In this document: positions 1 to 10,129 of the stretch, in pieces | How positions within the stretch are numbered: the first letter of the stretch is position 1 | How the letters are laid out: each line of letters starts with the position of its first letter | NCBI GenBank assembly: GCA_037951105.1 | Contig: JBAMJV010003033.1 | Location: 248,001 to 312,000, forward strand | Direction: 5' to 3' | From: Echinarachnius parma | Taxonomy: Eukaryota > Echinodermata > Echinoidea > Clypeasteroida > Echinarachniidae | Length of the DNA stretch: 64,000 nucleotides | Translations under genes and position numbers: made by a program | Notes under the pieces: generated by a model | Databases searched by the model: none | What the model was told of the DNA's origin: nothing | The model's input: the letters and a program-made list of their open reading frames with translations, nothing else

Positions 1-495
1 TAGCTGCAATGTCTTATCGAGTGTCAACGCATCGTGCCTCAATAGACGTTCACGGACCCCATTATCCAGCATTCCGCAGATAATTCTATCCTGAATCAAA
101 CTGTTTGTCAAATCTCCGAACTCACACGACTGTGCGCGATGTCTCAACTCTGTAGCATACTGATCAATCGTTTCACTTTCACACTGTGACCTCGTGAAGA
201 ATCTATGTCTTTCATACGTCACATTGCGTTTTGGCATGCAATATTTCTCAAACTGCTCAATGACTTTCTCAAGTTTCATCTCATCACCCTCTTCGGCGAA
301 CACAAACGTATTGTATATGTCTAGGGCGCCATCCCCAACGACATGAAGAAACATAGAAGTCTGGCATTTATCATCTTTCTGCGACATTCCACTAGCAACA
401 TTGAACAAATCAAACCTCTGCTTAAAACGCTTCCAATTCTCTGCTAGATTTCCACTCAAATCCAATGAATCTGGTTGGCTAAGACTAGTCGCCAT
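1..495 (-). CDS. Gypsy/Ty3-like retrotransposon gag, 5' part, runs off the window
   Basis: A minus-strand reading frame starts at the ATG at 495-493 and stays open for 165 codons to the window edge. The protein has the layout of a retrotransposon Gag of the K02A2.6-like Gypsy group: an N-terminal 'NLAENWKRFKQRFDLF' block, an 'FEKYCMPKRNVTYERHRF' block, then 'CEFGDLTNSLIQDRIICG' and 'RLLR'. Gag packages the element RNA into particles. I see no zinc knuckle, protease or reverse transcriptase because they would lie beyond position 1. There is no in-frame stop in the visible part, so the element may be young. The group assignment rests on remembered family features, not on a search. Confidence 0.8.
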   Translation of the reverse strand, partial: MATSLSQPDSLDLSGNLAENWKRFKQRFDLFNVASGMSQKDDKCQTSMFLHVVGDGALDIYNTFVFAEEGDEMKLEKVIEQFEKYCMPKRNVTYERHRFFTRSQCESETIDQYATELRHRAQSCEFGDLTNSLIQDRIICGMLDNGVRERLLRHDALTLDKTLQL

Positions 496-831
496 AATCA
501 ATCTCACTCTTTCACCCTCTCAGAACAATGCTTTAATAACTTATTTTACTGCTGCGGTACTTTAAAACCCAGTCAAAATAACGATACAAGCAATTTCATG
601 GAGGTTAGTATGTCTTACGTACAACGACATTCCACGCTGAATCAGTCATGTTATGTATACTGTATTGCCATAGACAACCGTGTGTACAAGGTTTAGTGTA
701 TTGATTGTACGTAGTGGCTTCGTTCCCTACGTGTTACGAGTATTGCATGCGAAAAAACTGAAACGTCTTCACCTTATTTTCGGGTTCAAACTTCACTTTC
801 TCCCCTCAGAAACGTCATTTTCCAAAGCGGA

Positions 832-1095
832 TCCTCAACTCTGACACCATGCAATGTTAATTGATGTATGCTAATCAATAATGGTCGAGTACAAAGTCAT
901 TTCAGGTGTGAATCTTTATTCATGATAAACACGACGTCGCTACTGATCGCAGTCAGCCATGATGAAGTCACATGTCTTCTGCAATGGAATGCAGTGCTTA
1001 CAGTACACACGCAATATCGAGTATACGGACATCGATATCGACGATGTCCGATATCTTACTAGTCTATAATATCAGACCTTAATACTATCAGCACA
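832..1095 (-). mobile_element. Probable 5' LTR and primer-binding site of the Gypsy-like element
   Basis: On the minus strand 'TGGTGTCAGAG' (ending near 849-839) resembles the primer-binding site typical of this Gypsy group. It immediately follows a candidate LTR running from TGTGC (1095) to TTGCA (850), about 246 bp. The untranslated leader to the gag ATG would be about 340 nt. The LTR contains a 9-bp hairpin (1026-1034 with 1042-1050). The second LTR lies off-window, so the ends cannot be confirmed by comparison. Confidence 0.4.
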
Positions 1096-1316
1096 ATGTT
1101 TGTTTTGATAATAATTCTCTTTTGCTTCCATGAGTGCAAATTTTTGATATATTTTGATGAAAAAGAGGAAAAATGCAATGATTATCATAAAAATGTAATA
1201 TGTCAGCTGTTGTACATGTAATTGTATATGTTGACAAGATTGAATTGTCCAATTCCCTCTTCTTGTCCTCCTTGCACGGAGGACAGTGCTCCGTACACTT
1301 TACGTGCAGAACTTGG

Positions 1317-1856
1317 CTATGATGGCACAAGGCTTCTTGCTCTTGGAGTTGGCGTCGGCAGACCCGGAGACACTCGCGAATCCATATCTCCAGTTGTTAG
1401 TTGCACTTCCAGTCGTTCGATCGCCAACTGACAGATGACGTCATCGGTGTTTTCTGAGTCACTCTCCTTTACGCCGTAGAACTTCAAACAATTACGGCGA
1501 GAGTATTGCTTGGCTTCATTCATCGCTAGAGTGAGGTTGCTTGCTGATCAGTAACAGTTTCCAGACGTTTTTATCTCTGCTTCTTTTGTGTTGAGAGACG
1601 ATTCAAGCTCCAGTGACTTTCCATCAATGCGCTCATTCTCATCCATTGTATGAGCGCTGCTCATCTCCAGTTGATCCAGGCGTTGGTTGAACTTCACTAT
1701 TATCTTATCGAAAGCTCTCTCCACGGCCTTTTCTACAGGGTTAACAAAAACACTGCTTTGCATGTATTTCTCAAAGTCCGCCACTTCTACTGCCTCTGCC
1801 GTGGTTGTTTCCGCAGTTGTAGTAGGGGCTTTCTGGCTCCTGGTCTCCATATTCAC
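1317..1856 (-). pseudogene. Broken non-LTR retrotransposon (LINE) ORF1 fragment
   Basis: Two minus-strand frames follow each other. The first (1856-1548) starts 'MNMETRSQKAP' and has a coiled-coil-like stretch with 'VKFNQRLDQLE'. The second (1523-1317) has 'YSRRNCLKFYGV' followed by 'ENTDDVICQLA', the signature of the RNA-binding domain in L1-type ORF1 proteins. A stop and a frame change separate them, and the remaining domain and ORF2 are missing. It lies upstream of the first visible CCDC61 exon, probably inside a CCDC61 intron. Family name is by recognition only. Confidence 0.65.
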
Positions 1857-2118
1857 GATGCATGTGTTGGAATTTGGAAAGTGTTATTTCAAATTCTATT
1901 CACAAAATGAAATATGCACGCTATATATGTGTGCAAGTCTTTGTGTTCTTAACAATCATAATAGTTTGTGAATATTTAAATCAAATCATGCTGATACAAT
2001 TCCAGAGAGGCTAAACAGTCAATTAACACATGGCACATACACAGGTTCTAGGTAGAGTTGAGGTAGTTAAAATATGATGCAATATATTCAATAGATATTT
2101 CTCTCCCCTTAACAACAG

Positions 2119-2333
2119 TTCTTCAAGACGTATCAGCCGCTCACCACTGGTGCCGACTCCAGCCTCGCAGCGTGCACCCAGACCAGCCTCACGGAGACCG
2201 CCCTCCGCCAACATTGCAAGGTCACGGCCTAGCTCACGAGTCGACACGATCAGTCGGGAGAGGTCGTTATCAAGAGGTCGAAGGTCAAGCGTGTCATCCG
2301 TGGGGAGTAGGAGTCGCAGTGTGTCACCAGCTG
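2119..2333 (+). CDS. CCDC61: CCDC61 exon a (Ser/Arg-rich)
   Basis: Acceptor 'cttaacaacag' and donor 'ctg|gtaaga'. The exon enters with one base of a split codon and leaves in phase 1. It encodes a low-complexity tail with '[19 protein letters not shown]' and '[16 protein letters not shown]'. Repeated SRS and SVS motifs suggest disorder and multiple phosphorylation sites. Earlier exons are outside the window. Confidence 0.8.
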
Positions 2334-5300
2334 GTAAGAAATTAGTTATAGGATGAGGGTGAGGGGTTTTTTGTGGCTATTTAATATTTGATATCTCATC
2401 CAATACTTTTAACCTAACTTTTGTTACTCTTTAATTCATATTAATTTCGATGCAATTTGCCCAGAGTGTAGTCCATTGAATTGATTCAAAGACATATTCA
2501 AAGTTCAAACAAATATAAAGCTTCCCTTTATGTGAAGTTGTCTATATTGTAGTGTGAAGTTGTTATAAGGGCAAGCCTAGTTTCATGAATCAGTCCTGTA
2601 ATTGTCTATTATTATCCCCTCGCCGACGAAGTCGGAGGGGATATACAAATGTAGTAACGCCTCCTTCCGTCCTTCCGTCCGTCCGTACTTCCGTAACAAA
2701 TCTTGTTTCCGTTCGATAACTTTAGTAATGTTTGATGGATTTTAATGAAATTTGATGTGAAGGTATGGTATCAAAATACAGCCTAAGTTCGATTTCAGAG
2801 TATGTAGATCAAAGGTCATAGCTCATTAAATATGCGAAAATAGCTAATTATGTATCCGAAAATGTGGTTTCCGTTCGATAACTTTAATGTTTGACGGATT
2901 TTAATGAAAATTTGTTATGAAGGTACATGGTATCAAAATACAGCCTAAGTTCGATTTCGGAGTATGTAGGTCAAAGGTCATAGCTCATTAAATATGCAAA
3001 AATAGATAATTATGTATCCGAAATGTGGTTTCCGTTCGATAACTTTAGTAATGTTTGACGGATTTTAATGCAATTTGATATGAAGGTACATGATATCAAA
3101 ATACAGCCTAAGTTCAATTTTGGAGTATGTAGGTCAAAGGTCATAACTAATAAATATGCAAAAATAGCTAATTATGTTAATAGCTCATTCCATAAAGTAG
3201 TAAACTTTAAGGATACACCCTGAGCATGATAATATTCATGTTTTGATACTTGTGTTTCTTTGGCAGGTGCCAGAGTACCCAGGTTTGATCCAACAGCCTA
3301 CATCGTGGAGAAGAAACGGAGGGAAGATGAAGCGAGACAGAAATCGTAAGTACTCTGGGGCATTTTCATAATTATGATGTTAATATTTGTACTGAAGCAA
3401 CTTTTTGAAACAAATAAATATGCTAATTGATGATGTCAACACTAGTTGCATCTTCTCTTGCTTTATTGGCCACTTTAAATCATGATATATTACAATTAAA
3501 ATTGTATGTATCATATCTACTCAGAATATGTCTTCTTGTGCCATGAAACTCATTATAAAGGATAAACAAATAATGATGGTAAAGAAGTTAAAGCTACACA
3601 TTGATTATAAACAGTTTCAATTGCACCCTATAAGCAGGCAGATTTGTTTGCCTAGGGAAGTATAAACTAATTATACTTTAATTATAATTTATAAACCCAA
3701 CTGGAAAATAATTAGGCTGGGGTCTAGGGAAGTGCATGTTCAAACAAATTCAAACTGTTTGAATGGGTTAATGTTAGTAAGTAGAAATTTTGCATTATTT
3801 AGATCTTAAATTGCTTGTCCCCATCTTCTCAAATTGTTACCAGTGAAAGATTACAGCGTAGTGCAAACAGATCAGCAGGGAAGCCTAGATTGTCAGATGC
3901 TAGAGAGAGGGGTCGACCAAGGAAAAGACTGTCGGATGGCTATAGAGGTAGGATACTTTTCAGAATCCAATTGCAAGAAATGAAAATATTATTATGCAAC
4001 CTACAATATGATGCAGTTTACTAATGGAAGCAAAATTATACCGTTTCATGAAGTTTAATTTCCAGTTGAGAATGTATTATTTATATTACTTTCTGTGATA
4101 TTGTTTTTTCAAATACTATGATTATACAGATTATAATTTTTTTTAAAGTTTTGGTTTCAAGCATTTTGATAAACAGAGCTCATCATCTCATCCCTTTTGA
4201 GGGATGTTGATTAACTGTTATGAAACAGTTAATTAATTTTATAAACTAGGATTCCGCTCACATAGTTTGTCAGCTGGCAGCATTGGTAGGACATTATCCC
4301 AGGGTTTGGTCCTTGGTGTACACATTCTTGAGGAATCTAGCTACCATTTGGGACATTCTATAGTTCAATGCACTGTTACATTATTCAGATTGTTTTGTTT
4401 GTTCTTGCTCCAAAGGTTCTGATCGCGAAGTTCATCAGCTGGCAGTGTTGATAGCAGGAGGTCATCCCAGGGAGGTGTTAGTGATGTGGACATCGGGACC
4501 TAGCTACCATTTGGGACATTACAGATTATGTTGCGCTTACTGTAACTTAACAGTTAAATGCTTCAAGTCCTATTTGCACCTTTTGTTCTTGTTTCAAGGG
4601 TGCCGATCACAGAAATCATCACCTGGCAGTGTTGGTAGCAGGAGATCATCCCAGGGAGTGGTTTGTGATGTGGACATCAATTTAAGACCTAGCTACCATT
4701 AGTTACAGTACAGATTACTAGTAAGTTGCGCTCATTGGAACTAAACAGTTAAATGATTCAAGTCCTATTTGCACTTTTTGTTCTTGCTCCAAGGGTTCCG
4801 ATCGCGGAGTTCATCAGCTGGCAGCGTGGGGAGCAGGAGGTCATCCCAGGGAGGAGTTAGTGATGTGGACATCCTGTCAGATGCCTCAGAAGGAAGGAGA
4901 AGGTACATTTCACCCCTCCTTGCTAGTTGGTACCTAGTAAAGGGAGCTTAAAAGGGAGTGTAGGCATCTGTCTTCATTTTCCCCTGGATTTAAATAAATG
5001 TATGCATTTTAAATCCTAAATTGATATCAACATACATTTTCATGAATTATTAAGTATGCATGAATAATAAAGAATACAGATGATATAATAACATTGGCAT
5101 ATTTCCATGTGTAACAAGAAGAAGAGCTTCAAATTTGGATGTAAAAAAGTAAACCCGATATAATATTTTATGTTGGTTACTACAGTTAAACCTCATTATT
5201 ACGAGCACCTAGGGCCAATTGAATTTGCCCTGTTATGTCACATAATGTATGTTGTTGAATCAAGCTTTAAAATAATTGTATACATGGAACCTGGTCCTTT

Positions 5301-6642
5301 GAATGACCTCGCTATATCAGGTACCTCATTATAAGGTGGCTCCCTTGTCTTGCCAGTGAACATGTTTCCATGATTATATCAATAATTTATTGTTGACTTT
5401 GGAGTTACCTGATTAAATTTCATGGAGTTATTCCAATTTTCCCCGATGAATACAGGAGATTACGAGAAGTTTTGAAATCAGGGAAGACCTCATCATCAAA
5501 AGCCTGGGCAAGTCCAAATGTGGTAAGTACATACATGTGCACACCAAAGAATGAATTAATTGGTCATTTATTTAAAAAAGAACAGATTACAAATGATATG
5601 ATTATGTCTTCAAATACCGTGCAACCAGGTGATTATTTTACCAGCCTGGAACAAGCACTGCTTGAATGCCATCTTGTGTTTTGACCGAGCATGAGTTTGT
5701 ATAGTTACCACATTGCAGGGAATTTACATTGACTTCTCGTGCAATGTTTTTACGTTATTGATGACAGATTCAAATAAAACGTTTGGAAATTAGAAGTTGA
5801 AGGGTGTTTCACAGTTTTCTATCATTGAATAGTCGGTGAACAAGTTCCCTCCCATTTTCAAAATACAGTAGGATACATATAAAAGATGAGTAAGAAAAGC
5901 TGTTGGTGAGAATGGCAATGGAACCAGATGTGGGTATGTTTTTTGACAAGATGCCAAAATGATAATTTCCTTGAAATATACAAGGCAAAGTGGAGTGTAT
6001 TATCTATATCTATTATATCACTATTAAATGTCTTACCCACTTTTTTCTTTTATTTCTAATAGCCTTTCAAGAGGAAACCAGCAGCTGCACCCAAAAGATA
6101 TCCTTTAACAAGAATTTATATCTATTCTGCTACAAAGCAGAATTATATTTTTTGTAAGTTATCTGATTTTGCATTTTCAGTGTAGACATTTTCAATGTAT
6201 AATGTATAAGTTTACTGCATGTCACAAAATGTTGAATTACTACTTAATATTCTCATTGATAGTTGATAACATATATTTGATAGCTGACAAGTATATCCTT
6301 TGTAAAATAAATTTCTCAGAGATCAAACAGTGACATTTATTTATCTCTACATCTTTTTGTAGTGATTTTTTGAAGAGGCTAATTATATTTGAAGCAATTT
6401 TGTGAACAAAATGTGATGAAAAGTGTTTTATCCTTGACTTGACAATCACATTAATGAGCACCCCTGATCCCAACTACCCATCGCAGAGGTCTGGAGGCAA
6501 GACTAGGAGTAGACCCCTCTCAGAGTATAATGGACAAGGTTAGAATTCAATCAATCCATCCATCCATCCATCCATCCATCCATCCATCCATCCATCCATC
6601 CATCCATCCATCCATCCATCCATCCATCCATCCATCCATTCG

Positions 6643-6707
<65 letters not shown>

Positions 6708-7387
6708 AGTTATTTGAGATGCAATGAACCTCATGAAAAGATTGTGTTATCATGAATTTCAAACCAAATTAATAATATTCTTCTAAATACCAATACTTAC
6801 ACCAGCTAGTTTTGATTGAAGACCAAAGCCTTTCACCTTGATGTATTTGGTATCAGAGGCGTCGATCTGTTCGGAAAACACAATGCATTGGAGGGGCGAG
6901 CATTGTTTGTGAACAATTGCTCGCCCCTCCAATGCATTGTGTTTTCCGAACAGATCAACGCCCCTGTTTGGTATTATGCACAGGTTATGTGGTCTAGACC
7001 CAGGTTTCTCTTTCACGAGGCCCACTTTTGTTTGATGAACTTTTCCCAAAGACCACCTTTCATAAATTATCAGTATGAACCCCTTTGTGGATATCAGTTT
7101 TCAATACAGACAAATTTGACCATGATTTATAATGATCTCCAACCTATGGAACTGTAGCCTATTATTGTGCTTAAGGGTCTTCCGTCTCAGATAGTTACTC
7201 TTGATAACTCATTGAGGTGTGACGATTCCCTACTTTGCTACACATAATATTATAAAGAACCATAACAAGTGAATGATGTCCTTCTTGCACAGATCGATCA
7301 GCGGACCAATACAACCGCACTGATGAGCTGTCAGAGATTGATGCCAGACTGAGTGCCCTGCAGCAGTTTATGAAGCACAATCTTTGA
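2119..7387 (+). CDS. CCDC61: CCDC61 (VFL3 homologue), C-terminal eight exons
   Basis: Eight exons join in consistent phase: 2119-2333, 3267-3345, 3844-3947, 4794-4902, 5456-5522, 6063-6097, 6450-6538 and 7293-7387. They encode the last 263 or so residues. Recognition rests on two conserved blocks: '[15 protein letters not shown]' in the middle and '[15 protein letters not shown]' at the C-terminus, both characteristic of vertebrate CCDC61. The family acts at centrioles and basal bodies, where it helps position and anchor them; VFL3 is the algal counterpart. The visible part is the disordered Ser/Arg-rich tail. The globular head and main coiled coil must lie before position 1. It is convergent with OPA3. 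Oddities are a predicted U12-type intron and decayed exon copies inside and after the gene. Confidence 0.88.
2612..3190 (+). repeat. Interspersed 'CCGACGAAGTCGG' repeat with three ~160-bp tandem units
   Basis: Begins with a small palindrome 'cgccgacgaagtcgg' followed by a CCTTCCGTCC-rich stretch. Then come three diverged tandem units, each opening 'tttccgttcgataacttta' and containing 'aatacagcctaagttc' and 'ggtcaaaggtcata'. Unit starts are near 2705, 2867 and 3027. It lies in the intron between CCDC61 exons a and b. No coding capacity is seen. Confidence 0.7.
3267..3345 (+). CDS. CCDC61: CCDC61 exon b (conserved RFDPTAY block)
   Basis: Strong acceptor 'tttctttggcag' and donor 'atc|gtaagt'. 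Enters in phase 1, leaves in phase 2. Encodes '[19 protein letters not shown]', the most conserved segment of the CCDC61 tail and the main reason for the gene call, followed by a charged helix. Confidence 0.88.
3844..3947 (+). CDS. CCDC61: CCDC61 exon c
   Basis: Acceptor 'attgttaccag' and donor 'agag|gtagga'. The phase-2 entry matches exon b and the exit is phase 1. Encodes a basic tail segment with '[19 protein letters not shown]'. No named domain. Confidence 0.75.
4249..4690 (+). pseudogene. Three decayed tandem copies of CCDC61 exon d
   Basis: Copies at about 4249-4310, 4413-4497 and 4598-4680 match exon d (4794-4902) and its upstream intron ('caagtcctatttgcac', 'ttgttcttg', 'tcatcagctggcag', 'aggtcatcccaggga', 'gatgtggacatc'). 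The unit is roughly 165-195 bp. The first copy is badly eroded. The second hits a stop (TGA) or the wrong frame. The third is open as '[19 protein letters not shown]' but ends in a stop, without the 3' half or donor. Only exon d keeps both splice sites and correct phases. Confidence 0.8.
4794..4902 (+). CDS. CCDC61: CCDC61 exon d (functional copy of a tandem array)
   Basis: Acceptor 'gctccaag' (non-pyrimidine base before AG, weak) and donor 'gaag|gtacat'. Enters in phase 1, leaves in phase 2, matching its neighbours. Encodes '[20 protein letters not shown]' then '[13 protein letters not shown]', a Ser-rich segment with an acidic end. It is the last and only intact member of a four-copy array. 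Confidence 0.75.
5456..5522 (+). CDS. CCDC61: CCDC61 exon e
   Basis: Acceptor 'cccgatgaatacag' and donor 'gtg|gtaagt'. Phase-2 entry, phase-0 exit. Encodes '[19 protein letters not shown]', a short helix followed by a Ser-rich stretch. Confidence 0.72.
6063..6097 (+). CDS. CCDC61: CCDC61 exon f (micro-exon before a U12-type donor)
   Basis: A 35-nt exon. Acceptor 'tttatttctaatag' follows a good pyrimidine tract. It encodes '[11 protein letters not shown]' and ends with two bases of a split Arg codon. It has no GT donor; the next bases are ATATCCTTT, the minor-spliceosome 5' site. Confidence 0.72.
6098..6449 (+). other. Predicted U12-type AT-AC intron (352 nt)
   Basis: The 5' end is ATATCCTTT (6098-6106), an exact match to the AT-class U12 donor consensus. 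Near the 3' end TCCTTGAC (6431-6438) matches the U12 branch consensus (TCCTTRAC) at 7 of 8 positions or better. Its branch A (6437) is 12 nt from the terminal AC at 6448-6449, the spacing expected for U12 introns. Joining 6097 to 6450 keeps the frame open (split Arg codon AG+A). An AC at 6442-6443 is also in frame but too close to the branch point. Confidence 0.8.
6450..6538 (+). CDS. CCDC61: CCDC61 exon g
   Basis: Begins after the predicted AC acceptor. Encodes '[20 protein letters not shown]' and continues to 'EYNGQ'. Donor 'caag|gttaga', exit phase 1. An AG acceptor at 6485 is possible but would put the exon out of phase with exon f. Confidence 0.7.
6547..6706. repeat. (CATC)n and (AATC)n microsatellites
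   Basis: About 90 bp of CCAT/ATCC tetranucleotides run straight into about 65 bp of ATCA/AATC tetranucleotides, starting 9 bp after the exon g donor. Confidence 0.97.
6858..6964. mobile_element. Short fold-back MITE, copy 1
   Basis: A near-perfect inverted repeat: 'gatctgttcggaaaacacaa' and 'tgcattggaggggcgagca' on the left are mirrored on the right around a small 'ttgtgaacaa' centre. A second family member sits at 17334-17460. It lies in the last CCDC61 intron. Confidence 0.85.
7293..7387 (+). CDS. CCDC61: CCDC61 terminal exon (conserved EIDARL C-terminus)
   Basis: Acceptor 'cttcttgcacag'; phase-1 entry gives Asp. Encodes '[20 protein letters not shown]' then '[11 protein letters not shown]' and TGA at 7385-7387. 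The EIDARLxALQ..M end is a conserved signature of the family. Confidence 0.88.
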
Positions 7388-7391
7388 GGCC

Positions 7392-7397
7392 AATAAA
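7392..7397 (+). terminator. Candidate CCDC61 poly(A) signal
   Basis: AATAAA begins 5 nt after the stop codon. If used, the 3' UTR would be only some 20-35 nt. A later signal may be used instead. Confidence 0.4.
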
Positions 7398-7449
7398 TAA
7401 TCCTGGTTGACTAGGAAGCACAGACTGACCACTCTTACAAAGAGTGGAC

Positions 7450-8065
7450 ATAAGGCTGCAAGGTCAATCATCTTGGTTGGAGAATGCCCAGCAGCAGTTC
7501 ATGAGGCACAACCTTGGAGACTACTCCATAGATCAGACTGCAAAGCCAATCATCCTGGTTGACTACCTTGAAGAACATATTTTGATTGTGACCACTCCCA
7601 CAAAGGGTGGACATAAGGCTGCAAGGTCAATCATCTTGGTTGGCAAATGCCTTGCAGCAGTTCATGAGGCACAATCTTGGAATCCGTAGAGCCAATCATC
7701 CTTATTGACTAGGAAGCACAAGCTTAGACTGACCACTCTTACAAAGGGTGGACATAAGGTTGACAAGGAGAAACAAACAAACTTTTGACCAACCACCCCG
7801 TCATAAAGCTACAGAGTCAGTTACCCTGGTTGCCTGATTAGATGTTCTACAACAGTTCATGAAGCACAAGACAACAGACGATGCTGCTCGCCTGTGCATG
7901 GGCCATCAGAGCTTTAGTCCTGGTTGACTGAATACCCAACGACATTTCATGATGCACAACCTATGATACTACTAGCTCCTTGCTGTTCCTGTATGGCTGA
8001 TGTTCCGATTGATTGAATGTCGTGCATTCATGAAGCGCATTCATGAAGCGCAAATTTTGAGACCA
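7450..8065 (+). pseudogene. Decayed tandem copies of the CCDC61 terminal exon end
   Basis: The 'cagcagtttatgaagcacaa' end of the last exon recurs at about 7489, 7652, 7849, 7937, 8018 and 8034 with increasing divergence ('cagcagttcatgaggcacaa', 'caacagttcatgaagcacaa', 'cgacatttcatgatgcacaa'). Each is followed by related 3' flank ('agccaatcatcctggttgac', 'aaagggtggacataagg'). The units are about 90-200 bp. None is a usable exon. Confidence 0.75.
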
Positions 8066-8249
8066 CCAACTAAGCCCACTTCCTGTTTTAACAGGGCTTA
8101 ATTTTCTGGACCCGAGCTATCAGTGTTTCATAAATATAGAACCTGGTTGATTGAAAACCTGTCAGAACCCTTATTCTCAACTACATCACTGGAAGTGTAG
8201 CAATTACGATTAGCATAATTGACACTGAAACTCCATGAGATTAAAGGGT

Positions 8250-9008
8250 TTAACCCTATCTTAACTGGGCTATTTGAGACCAGGTTTTTACTGGGGGGGG
8301 GTCAATTTGACCCCCCCCCCTAAGATCTCGGAGACCGCTCGTCCGATTCACGCGAAATTTTGCATGGAGGTACATTGAAGTGTTAGCGACGCGTTCATGT
8401 TTTCGTTTAATCGATCCAATGTTAAATATGCAAATCATACGCATATTAATTAGTGAGAAACGCTAATTTTATGCAAAAATCCTCTTTTTGTCTGTAAATC
8501 ACTAAATATTGCTCAGAATATGCTGATTTTGAACATGAATATTCTCTATGACTTAATTAACAGGTTTTTAAAAAAAATAATTTGTTTAATGTATTTCTTT
8601 GTTTTTGGAATTTCTTATGTATTTCTCTGTTTTTTCGACTTATGTTTTTTATTGTTTTTTTCAATGGAAATAATTATTGACCATCATCCAACCATTTTTA
8701 GCCCAAAATTACATGATTGTAGTGATTAGAATTAAAAATAATGAAGATTCTGTCTTTTCTAGGAAAAAATCAATTTCCATAGGATTTGTACACAAATCAC
8801 AAAATTTAGCGATTTTTGGGCCGACGCTCACTTACTAAAGGTCACGTGACTTTAGAACGGTATACCCGGTCGTCGCAAATTTGGTCTCAAAAGTTGCGCA
8901 AGACTTCAATGAAAAAACTCATGAAGTCACGCGGCAATATCTGCGCGCGTTACGGAATTATCGCGCAAAAAGTCAAGGGGGGGGTCCCCCCAGTTAAGAT
9001 AGGGTTAA
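8250..9008. mobile_element. piggyBac-like non-autonomous element A (TTAA ends)
   Basis: Bounded by TTAA, with inverted ends 'TTAACCCTATCTTAACTGGG' and 'CCCAGTTAAGATAGGGTTAA'. A poly-G/poly-C pair lies just inside each end. TTAA targets and CCCT.. termini suit the piggyBac superfamily. No transposase frame is seen inside the ~760 bp. Confidence 0.7.
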
Positions 9009-9333
9009 ATAACAAACAATAGCAATTGCCTTCTTTTACAAATTATCTTTGTGTTCCAATTATGAAGGATATTTTAAAATGGACATTCAATACTCAGCGA
9101 CCTTTTGATATACCTATCCATGTTGAAGCTTACATGTGTTTGTATTCTCATTGGGAAAATAAATTGGTTGGTATTTTCAGATGGAAATGGACAAAATTAA
9201 TTTGAATACAAATTTCCTTTTACAGACCAAAATGAAGTATAGCTTTTATTTAAACTAAACACCTCGACTTCAGTCCGGGGAAATGTTTGTGATGATAGAT
9301 TAATGAATTGTCATAACTATTTCCAGAGACTGC

Positions 9334-10129
9334 TTAACCCTATTCCCATTGGGTTATTTTGGTCACTTGAGTCCATTAGGGGGGAGGCCATTTTGGCCCC
9401 CCCCCCCCTCAAATCTCGGCAACGAATGGACTGATCGACTAGAAAATTGGCACATACGTAAAACAAGTCAAGAAGAATAAGAATTTGAAGAAAACATTTT
9501 TTTTAGACCATTATTTTTTTTTAATAATTAATTAACATTTTGAATATGCAAATTTTTGATGAATTTGGGGGAAATTGGGATTTTCATCTAAAATCAAGAG
9601 AAAATACAAATTTTCTGTAAAAATACTTTCAAATGATGTAATTCATCATATCCATGTGTTTTCTGGTGATAAAATATATCACTAATTTGCATAAATTATG
9701 CAAATATGCAAATTAGTATTCCTGATTTACCCACATTGTTTTCATTCTTATGTATTTTATTGTTTTTATTGTTTTTGTTTTGTTTAGAAGAATTTATCTC
9801 TGAAGTGTATGAATTAAACTAATAACAAAGAAATAATCCAAATTATAATTCAATGTAACAATTATAACAGATTTGGAGTTTACATGGCATCTGATATGTA
9901 CAAAAATTGCAGTTTTTTGTGACAGTTGAGCAATTATCGACCTCTAAAATCAGTTCTACATGTCCGACCGGGGTGAATTATATATCAAAACATGCGGGAG
10001 ACTTGAGAGAAAAAAGTCATGAAGTTTGAACGTGAAATTCCAAGCGGTCTAGATGCACGTCGAAAAAAATGACAGGGGGGGCCAAAATGGCCCCCCCCCC
10101 CCCCCCCCCCCTAATGGGATTAGGGTTAA
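9334..10129. mobile_element. piggyBac-like non-autonomous element B (TTAA ends)
   Basis: Same design as element A: ends 'TTAACCCTATTCCCATTGGG' and the complementary 'CTAATGGGATTAGGGTTAA', with 'gccattttggcccccccc' and 'ggggccaaaatggcccc' inside. The right end has a run of 22 C. The interior is AT-rich and non-coding. Confidence 0.7.
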
